64,000 nt of DNA from CAYLLN01 sp964384375 (GTDB taxonomy: Bacteria > Planctomycetota > Planctomycetia > Pirellulales > Pirellulaceae). Below are positions 8,077-16,790 of the stretch, piece by piece. The notes under the pieces were generated by a model. It searched no databases. It was not told the origin of the DNA and saw nothing but the letters and a program-made list of their open reading frames with translations. The DNA is taken from contig CAYLLN010000030.1 of NCBI GenBank assembly GCA_964384375.1, positions 1-64,000 on the forward strand, in the 5' to 3' direction. The translations under genes and the position numbers were made by a program. Each line of letters starts with the position of its first letter. Position 1 is the first letter of the stretch.

Positions 8077-9024
8077 ATGCCCCGCACTGCCACCACTTCG
8101 ATGCCTGGTCCTCTCGCGTACTTAAACGGCAAGTGGCTTCCGCTCGCTCAGGCGACTGTTAGCGTCTATGACATCGGCTTCGTGCAAGGTGTGACGGTTG
8201 CGGAGCAATTACGCACCTTCGGCGGCAAGCTGTTCCGGCTCGATGCGCACTTGGATCGCCTGGCCCGGTCGCTCGCGATCATCGGCGTCGATATGGGCTT
8301 GTCGCGGGCGGAACTCGAGCAGATCGCGACGGAACTGGCGGCTCAGAATCACAGGCTGCTCGAACCGGGGGACGACCTCGGCCTGACGATGTTCGTCACA
8401 CCGGGGCCGCAGGCAGCTTTCGCGCATCTGGCTCTTAAGAGCGGTCCAACCGTCTGCATCCACACGCAGCCGTTGCCGTTTCGCACCTGGGCCAGCAAGT
8501 ACGACGGCGGCGATTCGCTCGTCGTCACGCCAGTGATGCAGGTTCCCGCGGCTTGCTGGCCGTCCGAACTCAAGTGCCGCAGCCGGATGCATTATTTTCT
8601 GGCCGATCGTGAGGCCGCTGCTCGCGAACCGGGGGCACGGGCTTTGCTGCTTGACGAGCGGGGATTTGTCACGGAGGCTTCGACGGCAAACATCCTCTTC
8701 TATTTTCGCGGCGAAGGACTCGTTTCTCCGCCGCGAGAGCGCATCCTGCCAGGCGTTACCGTTGCGGTCGTCGAAGAACTGGCCGCTTCGCTCGGTATTC
8801 CGTTTATCCACCGCGATTTAACGGTTGACAACTTCGCCGCTGCTGACGAAGTGCTCCTGTGCAGTACGTCGCCATGCGTCTGGTCGGTGACGCGGCTCGA
8901 TGGCCGGCCCATTGCTGATGGTAAACCGGGTCCTTTCGCCCACCAGCTTCGCGATGCCTGGTGCCGGATGGTGGGCATCGACATCGTCGAGCAAGCCCAG
9001 CTGTTAGCGACCCGCCGCTCTTAG
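8077..9024 (+). CDS. PLP-dependent class IV aminotransferase (BCAT / aminodeoxychorismate lyase-like)
   Basis: 315 residues of fold type IV. The start region GPLAYLNGKWLPLAQATVSV and the segment YDIGFVQGVTV are typical of the family. The PLP lysine is expected at Lys166 in SELKCRSRMHY, and the conserved glutamate at Glu200 in GFVTEASTANI. It could be a branched-chain or D-amino-acid aminotransferase or an aminodeoxychorismate lyase; sequence alone does not separate them. A second ATG at 8101 is possible. The stop overlaps that of the convergent symporter gene, and a hairpin immediately follows. Confidence 0.85.
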   Translation: MPRTATTSMPGPLAYLNGKWLPLAQATVSVYDIGFVQGVTVAEQLRTFGGKLFRLDAHLDRLARSLAIIGVDMGLSRAELEQIATELAAQNHRLLEPGDDLGLTMFVTPGPQAAFAHLALKSGPTVCIHTQPLPFRTWASKYDGGDSLVVTPVMQVPAACWPSELKCRSRMHYFLADREAAAREPGARALLLDERGFVTEASTANILFYFRGEGLVSPPRERILPGVTVAVVEELAASLGIPFIHRDLTVDNFAAADEVLLCSTSPCVWSVTRLDGRPIADGKPGPFAHQLRDAWCRMVGIDIVEQAQLLATRRS

Positions 9025-10976
9025 CCGGAAGCAAACTTGCTTCCGAAATCGGCTCGGCGAGTGAGCAGCGACACCACCACTAGCACCACAAACCCGAGAG
9101 GGATCGTCACAATCCCCGGCTGGCTGAAGGGTACCAATGCGTCGGCCGGATTCAGTCCATACACGTCCTTGTAAGCCTGGGCAGAGAGCAGAATCCAGGC
9201 GAGCGACGTCACCATGCCGACGAGGATCGCCGTGGTGATCCCTTGTTTCGTCGTCCCGCGCCAGAAAAGCAGCATCACGAGCGACGGCAGGTTGGCCGAG
9301 GCCGCCACGTTGAACGCCCAGCCGACGAGAAAGCTGACGTTCATTCCCTGAAACAGGATGCCGAGCACCATCGCCACGATGCCGACGACGACGGCAGTGA
9401 TTTTGCCAGCCCGCACCTTGGCGTGGTCGTTCAGGTCGAGCTGCAGAAACTTCGAAAGGAAATCGTGTGCCACCGCGCCGCTGGCCGCGAGAATAAGCCC
9501 GCTCACGGTGCCAAGGACCGTCGTGAAGGCAATCGCGGAAATCACCGCAAATGGCAATTCACCGAACGACCGGGCCAGGAGCGGCGCGGCCATGTTCGAG
9601 TCGGTCACGTCAAGCGTGCCACTGGTCATCGCCCCCAGCCCGAGAAACAGCGTGAGTACGTAGAAAAAGCCAATCGACGCGATGCCGACGACCGTGCTTT
9701 TGCGGGCCGAGGCCTGATCCTTGACCGTGTAATATCGAATCAGAATGTGCGGCAGCGACGCCGTCCCGCCGAACAACGCGATCATCAGCGAGAGAAAATC
9801 GAGTTTCGACCAAACGGCGGTCCAGTTCAGCGTTTGCTGGCCCTCCTCATTCTTCACGTACCAGTCGCTGCGCAATGCTCCAAACGTTGGACTGGCCCCC
9901 GGCGTCAGCAAATCATTGCCGGGCAACTCTACCGGATAAAAGATTGTTGTCTCTATTCCTTCCCCGTCCTTGAGCTTTGTCGAGCGCCAGGCCTCGATCT
10001 GGCTCTCTTGCAGTGTCGCGAGATAAGCCAGCGGCCCCAGGGGACCGGTCTTCTCGCGATTTCCGGGTAGCTCTTGAATCGCGCCGACGGGCCAAAAGTC
10101 GGCCTGCCCTGGCTTGTTCCCTTGCGGCAGGCCATCGACCAGCCGCTGGCCGCTCTGGACCGAGAGCGTCTGCGAACGGGCGACGGAGACGACCTCGCTC
10201 CCTTCGGTTTTCTGGCGAAAGGTGGTGATTCGATCCGATTGGGAATCTCGCTCACGGACAAACGGACTCTTCTCCCAGTCGCCGGACAGAGGAACGAATT
10301 CGGGATTCACGACCGTTCCCGCAGGAGTGGAAGTGCTCGGACCGGTTAGCCGTCGCACCTCCAGCCCGCGATTGAGAATCATCCCTGTCAAAATCGTGCA
10401 AAAGACGACCAGCATGCCTCCTTTGATAAACTGCACCCACGTCGTCGAGACCATGCCGGCCGTCACGACGATCAGCACGACGACGACGCCGACCGTGATC
10501 ACGCCCACTTCGTGCGACAGACCCAGGAGCGGCTTCACGAGCGCCCCCGCGCCGACCATTTGCGGGATCAGATAGAAAACGCTCACGACCAGCGTGCTGA
10601 TCGCCGCAGCCAGTTTGATCCCCCGGCTGTTGAATTGGCTGTCCAACGCGTCGGCAAACGTGAACTTGCCCAAGCGTTTGAGCGGTTCGGCAATGACGAG
10701 CAAGGCGACGATCCAGCCAGCGAGATAGCCGATCGAATACAGAAAGCCGTCGTACCCATAAAAGGCGATCATCCCGCAAATGCCGAGGAACGACGCGGCC
10801 GAGAGGTAGTCGCCGGCAAAGGCGACGCCGTTCACGAACCAGGGAATCTGGCCGTGGGCGGCATAGTAACCGCTGGCCGATTTGGCCTTCGCGCCCAGGT
10901 AAAAACTGATGCCCAGAACGACGGCGACGAAGAAGGCGAAGACGCCGATGGCAGTCCAGGAGGTATCGTGAATCAC
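9021..10976 (-). CDS. Sodium:solute symporter, ActP (acetate permease)-like
   Basis: 651 residues with many hydrophobic segments. Features match the SSS family and ActP in particular: KSASGYYAAHGQIPWFVNGVAFAGDYLSA is the family's N-terminal pattern (here residues about 33-61), followed by SFLGICGMIAFYGYDG and GGTASLPHILIRYYTV. The start is GTG at 10976, overlapping the upstream DUF485 stop (GTGA), as in yjcH-actP operons. It is about 100 residues longer than E. coli ActP because of a hydrophilic insertion at roughly residues 210-375. Likely substrates are acetate or another short carboxylate. Confidence 0.88.
   Translation of the reverse strand: MIHDTSWTAIGVFAFFVAVVLGISFYLGAKAKSASGYYAAHGQIPWFVNGVAFAGDYLSAASFLGICGMIAFYGYDGFLYSIGYLAGWIVALLVIAEPLKRLGKFTFADALDSQFNSRGIKLAAAISTLVVSVFYLIPQMVGAGALVKPLLGLSHEVGVITVGVVVVLIVVTAGMVSTTWVQFIKGGMLVVFCTILTGMILNRGLEVRRLTGPSTSTPAGTVVNPEFVPLSGDWEKSPFVRERDSQSDRITTFRQKTEGSEVVSVARSQTLSVQSGQRLVDGLPQGNKPGQADFWPVGAIQELPGNREKTGPLGPLAYLATLQESQIEAWRSTKLKDGEGIETTIFYPVELPGNDLLTPGASPTFGALRSDWYVKNEEGQQTLNWTAVWSKLDFLSLMIALFGGTASLPHILIRYYTVKDQASARKSTVVGIASIGFFYVLTLFLGLGAMTSGTLDVTDSNMAAPLLARSFGELPFAVISAIAFTTVLGTVSGLILAASGAVAHDFLSKFLQLDLNDHAKVRAGKITAVVVGIVAMVLGILFQGMNVSFLVGWAFNVAASANLPSLVMLLFWRGTTKQGITTAILVGMVTSLAWILLSAQAYKDVYGLNPADALVPFSQPGIVTIPLGFVVLVVVSLLTRRADFGSKFASG
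9026..9045. terminator. Hairpin at convergent gene ends
   Basis: cggaagca and tgcttccg form an 8-bp stem with a 4-base loop. It covers the last codons of the minus-strand symporter gene and directly follows the plus-strand aminotransferase stop. No long T-run is present. It probably helps termination in at least one direction. Confidence 0.5.
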
Positions 10977-11299
10977 CGGGGGGCCTCCCCACGCTTCCGC
11001 GATGCGTCGCTAAATCTCCGCACGTTTCGCCCGCAAAACCACATATAGATGGCCGCCACGACGAGCGCCCCGGCAATCAGCCCCATGCCATAGACGATCG
11101 CCAGATTCACGCCGGCCAATACCGGCTGCCCCATCGCTCGCGGAGCAAGCACCGCCAGCCCCATAAAGCCGGCGTAGGCGGCCAGATAGACGAAAAACAG
11201 CCAGAGACCGGCCCGCGCGTTGGCATCCGAAACGCCCTGATGATCGTCGATATGCCCGGCGGCTTCAGCGGGCGGCTTCGTTGGAGAGGGTGCAGACAT
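10973..11299 (-). CDS. DUF485 inner-membrane protein (YjcH-like)
   Basis: 108 residues with two hydrophobic segments (LWLFFVYLAAYAGFMGLAVLA and LAIVYGMGLIAGALVVAAIY) and the charged C-terminus RFSDASRKR, as in DUF485 proteins encoded next to acetate permease. ATG at 11299 is preferred to an in-frame TTG at 11308. The stop overlaps the GTG of the symporter by 4 bases, so translation is probably coupled. It is thought to assist the transporter, but the mechanism is unknown. Confidence 0.82.
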   Translation of the reverse strand: MSAPSPTKPPAEAAGHIDDHQGVSDANARAGLWLFFVYLAAYAGFMGLAVLAPRAMGQPVLAGVNLAIVYGMGLIAGALVVAAIYMWFCGRNVRRFSDASRKRGEAPR

Positions 11300-11348
11300 A
11301 GGCCGCAAACATAGCAGCCGCAGCCATGCATGTCATCCGCGCAGCCCG

Positions 11349-11939
11349 TTAACCGTCCGGTGTGTCAATCAACTGCTGCAACCGAACGGCAAGTTCCGGC
11401 GGCAGACGCTGGGGCCAATTTTCGTCGATCAGGCCGACATCCAGAAAGTCGAGCAGGTGGACTTGGTCCTTGCGTCGATTCGATGTCAGTTTCATTCGCA
11501 CCAGTTCCGCCAGCGGCATGAATGCCACGCGATCTTTCACGAAGACGTTTTCAATTGCTGGAACTGGTTCGGCATCCTCGCTCCGCACCTTTTCGCCGGC
11601 ATAGAGCACATGCACCGCGTCGCGGGCCTTGGCATCCGGTCCATCGAGGAACATGTCGATGCTTTTCACGTGTCGAAACACGAAGCCCGCGCCGGCGAGG
11701 GCCGCCTTGGCCGCTTCCAGGTCCTCGCGCCGCAGGATGATGTCCACGTCCTGCGTGTTGCGAATGGCCGCCTCATCGACCGTCGCCACCCAGGCCGCCA
11801 CCGCATTCCCCCCGGCAACCGCGTATGGAATGCCGGCGGCCGTCAATGCCGCGGCTGCACGCACCATCCGCTCGCGAACTTTCTCCACGGCGCGTACCAT
11901 CCTTTCCAGCAGGGCTTTGTCGGCGAGGAGTTCGTTCAT
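11349..11939 (-). CDS. Orphan nucleotidyltransferase-fold protein, copy B
   Basis: 196 residues. The core IPYAVAGGNAVAAWV ... NTQDVDIILRR has the GG motif and DxD pair of the polymerase-beta nucleotidyltransferase superfamily, in the arrangement used by AbiEii-like and MNT proteins. The C-terminus contains VRMKLTSNRRKDQVHLLDFL. A GAGGGAG Shine-Dalgarno precedes the ATG. It is paralogous to the upstream gene (copy A) and starts 10 bases after it. No AbiEi-like antitoxin or HEPN partner is visible next to it, so a toxin role is only a possibility. Confidence 0.75.
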   Translation of the reverse strand: MNELLADKALLERMVRAVEKVRERMVRAAAALTAAGIPYAVAGGNAVAAWVATVDEAAIRNTQDVDIILRREDLEAAKAALAGAGFVFRHVKSIDMFLDGPDAKARDAVHVLYAGEKVRSEDAEPVPAIENVFVKDRVAFMPLAELVRMKLTSNRRKDQVHLLDFLDVGLIDENWPQRLPPELAVRLQQLIDTPDG

Positions 11940-11949
11940 CGCGGCTCCC

Positions 11950-12585
11950 TCAGGCGTCTGGCGCCTCGATCAACTGCTTCAGACGAGCGGCCAGTTCGGC
12001 GGGCAACTTCGCACACCAGGATTCGTCGATGAGGCCCACCTCGACCAGATCGCGGACGTGGACGCGATCGTGCAGTCGCCACGCAGTCAACTTCATCTTC
12101 ACCAGCCATTCGAGTGACACGACAGACAGCCCCTGCCCCAGCACGACCGCGTCCTCCAGCGGGGCTGCCGGCAACACTTCGCCGGGACGAACGAACTCGC
12201 CGGCCCAGACGACATGCACGGCTCGTTTGGGCGACTGGTTTTCCTTTTCCAGAAACATGCCCGTGCCGAGCAGTTCGTAGTACTCGAATCCCGCGGCTGC
12301 AGCGGCTCGCTTGGCGTGGGGAAGGTCCGTGCGGCGGAGCAGAATATCGACGTCTTTGGTCGTCCGGGTGGCGTCGGGATCGACGGTCGAAACCCAGGCG
12401 ATGACCGCCTGCCCTCCAATTAGCGCATACTGCACACCGTGCTGGGCCAGAGTGGCGGTGATGCGCCGCTTGCGATCTTCAATTTCGTCCATGACGCGCC
12501 CGTACTGAGAAAACACGTCGAGCCAGGGAATTGTTTTCGCGGCAGGGGCCGCCGCATCCAGCGTCAATAATTCGTCTTCTGCCAT
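11950..12585 (-). CDS. Orphan nucleotidyltransferase-fold protein, copy A
   Basis: 211 residues from ATG at 12585, which has an AAGGAG site upstream; the frame is open further upstream but without similarity. The core VQYALIGGQAVIAWVSTVD ... TTKDVDILLRRTDL gives the same GG and DxD motifs as copy B. The C-terminal KMKLTAWRLHDRVHVRDLVEVGLIDESW aligns with copy B over its length. The two genes form a probable operon. The start codon overlaps, on the opposite strand, the possible ATG of the divergent gene at 12584. Function unknown. Confidence 0.75.
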   Translation of the reverse strand: MAEDELLTLDAAAPAAKTIPWLDVFSQYGRVMDEIEDRKRRITATLAQHGVQYALIGGQAVIAWVSTVDPDATRTTKDVDILLRRTDLPHAKRAAAAAGFEYYELLGTGMFLEKENQSPKRAVHVVWAGEFVRPGEVLPAAPLEDAVVLGQGLSVVSLEWLVKMKLTAWRLHDRVHVRDLVEVGLIDESWCAKLPAELAARLKQLIEAPDA

Positions 12586-12985
12586 GACGGTCTCGCTCCT
12601 TAAGTTTAACACGGCGATTCGCTCCGCCAGCTCCAATTCCGGGCTCGCCGTGTCATTTGAGTCGGCGCTGGCAGATTTGCAGCCGTTGCCGCGGATGTTC
12701 ATCGAGCCGGACGGTTCGTTCGTGTGGAGAGGAACAGCAGACACTGGCCAGACCTGGCAGCTCGATGGCAACTTGATTGATCGGGGGGATGTGCTCGACT
12801 ACGTGGAACTGTCCGGCACGTGCCCGGTGGAGCGGCTGGACGACGTGCTTGCTGCACTCGACTGGCCGGAGGCGAGTTTGGCGTTCGTGTTGCCGCGAAT
12901 GGGCCTTACGCTCACGGAGGCGGAATTTCGACGGCAAGCGGCGACTGAGGCAGGAGCGGGCTGTTTGCCGCCAACCGGCGACTGA
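12584..12985 (+). CDS. Conserved-looking hypothetical protein
   Basis: Up to 133 residues. The part from residue 36 onward (RMFIEPDGSFVW, then WQLDGNLIDRGDVLDYVELSGTCP and a C-terminal LTEAEFRR) is compact and resembles small planctomycete proteins I recall, with no known role. The first ATG (12584) overlaps the divergent gene's ATG as CATG. An in-frame GTG at 12650 or ATG at 12695 may be the real start. Its 3' end overlaps the convergent NatB-like gene by 74 bases, which is unusual. Confidence 0.55.
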   Translation: MTVSLLKFNTAIRSASSNSGLAVSFESALADLQPLPRMFIEPDGSFVWRGTADTGQTWQLDGNLIDRGDVLDYVELSGTCPVERLDDVLAALDWPEASLAFVLPRMGLTLTEAEFRRQAATEAGAGCLPPTGD

Positions 12986-15113
12986 GATGGACCAGCGCGG
13001 CCCCGACGAGCGCCGCGCCCGCCGCGGCGGCGAGCCACATCGCCGGCAGATGCTGCTGACCTTCCACGTCCCAGCCGAGCGACTTGAAGCCGTCTCCCCA
13101 GTACACCAGCGACACGACGAAGGCGTTGTTTAGAAAGTGCAGGAGCATTCCAGGTAGAACACTGCGCGTCGTCCAGCAAACCCAACCAAGGACGATGCCG
13201 AGCATGGTGCTGGAGAGCACGCGCTCCAAGGCGATCAGCCCGCCAACGCTGGAATGAAAGAGGCCAAAGGCGAGCGCTGTAAACAGAATCGCCAGCCACG
13301 CTGGCAACCGGCCGCGAAACGCGCCGAGCAAGTAGCCGCGGAAGAAGAACTCTTCGACAGCTGCGGGGATCAGAGCGATCGCAGCGAAGACGAGCACCGG
13401 CGATTGCTCGCGCCACTGGGCGACGAGGCGATTCACGAGCGGAGCTTTCTCGGCAAGCTGCTCCTGACCAATTGTCGCGATACCAAATTGTTGGCTCAGA
13501 AGGATCAACTCAAACGCCAGCGGGGCGAGCGAGCAACCGAGAATCGCCGCGCCAACGATGCCTAAGGCCGGCGGCCACCGTAGTTGAAAGCCAATCAGCG
13601 GCTCGACTCCTTGCCAGCGTGCCATCACCAGCGGCACGACGACAAACAGTACGAGCAGCATCGTTGCACCGGCAAGGAGCTGCCCCACCATCGAGAGCGA
13701 CGTGAGCTGCGCGAGCGTGCCACTTGCAGTGACGTAGAGCGGAACAATCACCGCGAGACATGCCACGCCTCCAGCTATGGTCGGCTGAGCGTGGAGCTTC
13801 TCCGGCCGCTGGAACAGGTCGCTCCAACTGCTTTGGCTGCCGTAGAGAATCGAATCGCTGCCGAAAATTCTCGCCGCCAGCCCGAGCGCCGCAGCGGCAT
13901 AGAGCCAGGTGGTTGCAATCGCGACGAAGGCCCAGAGTGGATGAGCGTGGCCCGCGAGCACGTCGCGGGCGAGGAGCACAATGTTGGCCAGCGGCGCGAC
14001 CGAAAGCCACGCATTCAGTTCCAGGCCCGGGACGATGCTTAAAAAGCCCGGCGCCATCGACACGAGCATGAGCGGAATCAGGTAAGCCTGGGCCTCCTTG
14101 AAACTGCGGGCAAAGCTCGTCACGCAGAGGAGCACGGCCGAAAAGAAAGCCGCGAATAGCACGAGCAAGCCAAAGACCATTGCCACCGCGCCGAGCGACA
14201 AGCCCTGCTCGCCGAAGAGCGCGTGGCCAAGCCCCGTGCTGAAGACGGTGATCGTCATGCCCAAGATGTTCACCAATGCCGTCAACATGGCGACGGTGAG
14301 CACTGCCAGGTATTTGGCGAAGAGTAACCCGAGTCGCGGAACGGGTGCGGCCATCAGTGCTTCGAGCGTTCCTCGCTCACGCTCGCCGGCCGTCAGGTCG
14401 ATGGCCGGATAGACCGCCCCGGTAATCGTCATGAGGATCAAGATCATGGGCACCAGCGTCGCCATCCATGACGTTTCGGACTTCTGCTCCACGATAGGTT
14501 GCATCCGCCACGCCGCGGGGAGCTTCGGATCCTGCTTCAATTCCACCAGCCGGAGCCGCAGGTACTCATCGTTGTACGCTCGCAGTCGGCGCTCAACATA
14601 CTCGGCGACGCGCGATCCAATCGCCTGCTCCGAGCGATAGATCAGGAGGAACTGATTCTGTCCCGCGTTAATGGGTGCGTCGGCGGGACCTTCAGGCGGC
14701 TGGGATGACATTCGAATCGCCAGATCGACTTCTCCCTTCCGCACCGCATCATCCAAATCGGACGTGACAAAGATTGCCAGTTCGCCTGGATTAGGATCGT
14801 CCGTTTCCTGGTTTGTTGAGCTGCCAGCAGCAAGCAGGCGATGGCCGTGTCCCAATACATAGCCCAGCACCTTTGATTCTGCTTCCCCCGCGACAGCGAT
14901 CCGCCACTGGGTTGGTGTCGCTTGCTGAAAGTTGGATAGCAGGAACTGTTTGAACGCCACACTTAGCAGCGGATACACGAGCAGCGGCATGAGGACGAGC
15001 GTGACGATTGTCCGCCGATCGCGGAGCGTTTCGCGCAACTCCTTGAGCGTAAGGCGGGCGACGCGCGTGATGCTGTCGCCGGCAGGAACTACCTGCTCGG
15101 AGGAAGTGCTCAT
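12912..15113 (-). CDS. ABC-2 type permease fused to CPBP intramembrane protease
   Basis: 733 residues. The N-terminal part is a NatB/ABC-2 permease: ELRETLRDRRTIVTLVLMPLL near residue 24, a large extracytoplasmic region, then several membrane segments with a TAGERERGTLEALM motif. The C-terminal part is a CPBP (CAAX/Abi) protease with EEFFFRG (Glu587, Glu588, Arg592), FGLFH (His620) and HFLNN (His659, Asn663), so all expected motifs are intact. It probably exports a substrate with the ATPase encoded just upstream (ATGA overlap). The protease may process the substrate or act in protein turnover. Confidence 0.88.
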   Translation of the reverse strand: MSTSSEQVVPAGDSITRVARLTLKELRETLRDRRTIVTLVLMPLLVYPLLSVAFKQFLLSNFQQATPTQWRIAVAGEAESKVLGYVLGHGHRLLAAGSSTNQETDDPNPGELAIFVTSDLDDAVRKGEVDLAIRMSSQPPEGPADAPINAGQNQFLLIYRSEQAIGSRVAEYVERRLRAYNDEYLRLRLVELKQDPKLPAAWRMQPIVEQKSETSWMATLVPMILILMTITGAVYPAIDLTAGERERGTLEALMAAPVPRLGLLFAKYLAVLTVAMLTALVNILGMTITVFSTGLGHALFGEQGLSLGAVAMVFGLLVLFAAFFSAVLLCVTSFARSFKEAQAYLIPLMLVSMAPGFLSIVPGLELNAWLSVAPLANIVLLARDVLAGHAHPLWAFVAIATTWLYAAAALGLAARIFGSDSILYGSQSSWSDLFQRPEKLHAQPTIAGGVACLAVIVPLYVTASGTLAQLTSLSMVGQLLAGATMLLVLFVVVPLVMARWQGVEPLIGFQLRWPPALGIVGAAILGCSLAPLAFELILLSQQFGIATIGQEQLAEKAPLVNRLVAQWREQSPVLVFAAIALIPAAVEEFFFRGYLLGAFRGRLPAWLAILFTALAFGLFHSSVGGLIALERVLSSTMLGIVLGWVCWTTRSVLPGMLLHFLNNAFVVSLVYWGDGFKSLGWDVEGQQHLPAMWLAAAAGAALVGAALVHLSRRLAANSPLLPQSPLAVEIPPP

Positions 15114-15871
15114 GCGGCATCGACCTCCGGATGCCTGTCCTCCGAATGGCTAGCCAAACCTTGCAGGAACATCTCGGTCAGCGTCGTCAGCCCCGTGGCG
15201 GCTTGCAGCTCACCGAGCGTCCCTTCGTGCATCATCCGGCCGCGGTGCAACAGGCCGAAGCGGTCGCAAAATCGCTCTGCTTCGTCAAGCCGATGCGTGC
15301 TGAGGATGACCGCTTTGCCGGCATCGCGAGCAGAAGCAATGAAATCGAAGATGACCTTGCTTCCCAGCACATCGAGCCCACGCGTCGGCTCATCGAGCAA
15401 CAGCACCGGCGGATCATGAATCAGCGAGCGGGCGAGGTTCACACGTTGTTTCTGTCCCGTGCTCAGGTTCGCACAGCGACGGTCGAGATAATCGTGCAGA
15501 CTGAACAGGTTCGCGAGGCGTTCGAGGTTCTTCTGGGCGGTGGCCGGCGGCGTGCCGTATAAATCGGCGAAGAACAGCAGCATCTCGCGGGGCGAAAGCC
15601 ATTGGTATAAGCCGGCACTCGTCGAGACGAGGCCGATTCGCGACTTGACCGCGTCTTTGTTCTCGCTCGTGCGAAAGCCCTCAACCTCGGCGTAACCTTT
15701 CGTTGGCTCAAGCAGGCCCAGGATCATGCGGAGCGTCGTAGTCTTACCGGCCCCGTTTTCGCCAAGCAGGCCATAGACCTCGCCGCGTGGCACCTGGAAC
15801 GAGACGCGATCGACCGCCAGCACATCTTGGCCGCCGCCAAAGCGTTTTGTCAGTTCAACGACGGAAATCAT
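15110..15871 (-). CDS. ABC transporter ATP-binding protein, NatA-like
   Basis: 253 residues with all ABC motifs: Walker A GENGAGKTT around residue 37-45, signature LSTGQKQRV, Walker B VLLLDEPTRGLD and switch STHRLDEAERF. The order and sequence are closest to NatA/CcmA-type exporter ATPases. Its stop overlaps the permease start (ATGA), and its start overlaps the upstream dehydrogenase stop (ATGA), so the three genes are likely translated as a coupled unit. Confidence 0.92.
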   Translation of the reverse strand: MISVVELTKRFGGGQDVLAVDRVSFQVPRGEVYGLLGENGAGKTTTLRMILGLLEPTKGYAEVEGFRTSENKDAVKSRIGLVSTSAGLYQWLSPREMLLFFADLYGTPPATAQKNLERLANLFSLHDYLDRRCANLSTGQKQRVNLARSLIHDPPVLLLDEPTRGLDVLGSKVIFDFIASARDAGKAVILSTHRLDEAERFCDRFGLLHRGRMMHEGTLGELQAATGLTTLTEMFLQGLASHSEDRHPEVDAA

Positions 15872-16737
15872 GCTGGCCGAGCGGCAGAAGAATAGACCCC
15901 AAGCACAGCACTATTATCCGCGTCGGCCAGCCCCAACGCCACCGCTTGCTCCAACAATTCCTGATGGGCGTCGGAGAGTGGAGTGATTGCACCGCTCCGT
16001 GCGGCCAACTCGCGAATCAGCCGCACGTCCTTCAAGTGCTGTGACAGGCGGGCCTGCGGTGAAAAGTCGCGGGCCACCATCTTGGGGCCTTTGGTGTCCA
16101 TCGCCGCCGAATGGGCGGGCGTGGCCTTCAGCACCTCCAGGGCCGCAGCCGGCGTAATGCCGCACGCTTCAGCAAGCGACAGCCCTTCGGCGAGGACGGC
16201 TCGATTGAGACCCAACACCAGGTTGACAACCAGCTTCATCCGAGCGCCACTGCCGGAGGGACCGAGGTGGAACCATTTGGCGGAACAAGTTGCCAGAATT
16301 GGCTCGGCACGCTGCACGTCGCTCACTTCACCACCAATAAGCACGACCGCCTCCCCGCGGCGGGCTTGTTCGCTGGAGCCGGCAATCGTCGCATCGACAT
16401 AGCCGATGTTCCGAAGGCGAAGTTCGCCTGCCAGTTTGGTCGTGTCCTCGGGATCGCCTGTGGTTGCATCAATTAGCAACGAACCGGGCTGTAGTTGGTC
16501 GCCAAGTTCCGCCACAACCGCAGCAACAACGTGCGAATCAGGTAGGCAGAGGACGATGGTGGAGCAAGTCCCGGCGACCTCGCGAGCGGTCTGTGTTGCT
16601 TTTATTTCTGGCAGCGTGGCCAACCGTGCCGGATTCGCGTCGTATCCAACCAGCTCGTACCCCGCTGCGAGCATTCGCTCAGCCAATGCCGTTCCGAGCA
16701 GACCGACGCCGATGAGGCCGATTGGTGCATTCCCCAT
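15868..16737 (-). CDS. NAD(P)-dependent 3-hydroxyisobutyrate-dehydrogenase-like oxidoreductase
   Basis: 289 residues from ATG at 16737, directly before the Rossmann motif GLIGVGLLGTALAERM. The family's substrate segment (PGSLLIDATTGDPEDTTKLA), the catalytic-lysine region GARMKLVVNLVLGLNRAVLAEG and a C-terminal LSDAHQELLEQAVALG are present. Members oxidise or reduce 3-hydroxyacids such as 3-hydroxyisobutyrate, tartronate semialdehyde or succinic semialdehyde; the substrate here is not determined. The frame is open 66 bases upstream, but that extension lacks similarity. It is coupled to the ABC ATPase gene. Confidence 0.87.
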   Translation of the reverse strand: MGNAPIGLIGVGLLGTALAERMLAAGYELVGYDANPARLATLPEIKATQTAREVAGTCSTIVLCLPDSHVVAAVVAELGDQLQPGSLLIDATTGDPEDTTKLAGELRLRNIGYVDATIAGSSEQARRGEAVVLIGGEVSDVQRAEPILATCSAKWFHLGPSGSGARMKLVVNLVLGLNRAVLAEGLSLAEACGITPAAALEVLKATPAHSAAMDTKGPKMVARDFSPQARLSQHLKDVRLIRELAARSGAITPLSDAHQELLEQAVALGLADADNSAVLGVYSSAARPA

Positions 16738-16790
16738 TTGCAGGCATTCTAACACCGCGTCCTTTGTCCGTGGCTGCGGTAGCAGCAAAG

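Noticed and set aside
11349..12585. Classical AbiE toxin-antitoxin system
   Set aside because: Only the nucleotidyltransferase-fold part is present; there is no AbiEi-like winged-helix protein next to it.
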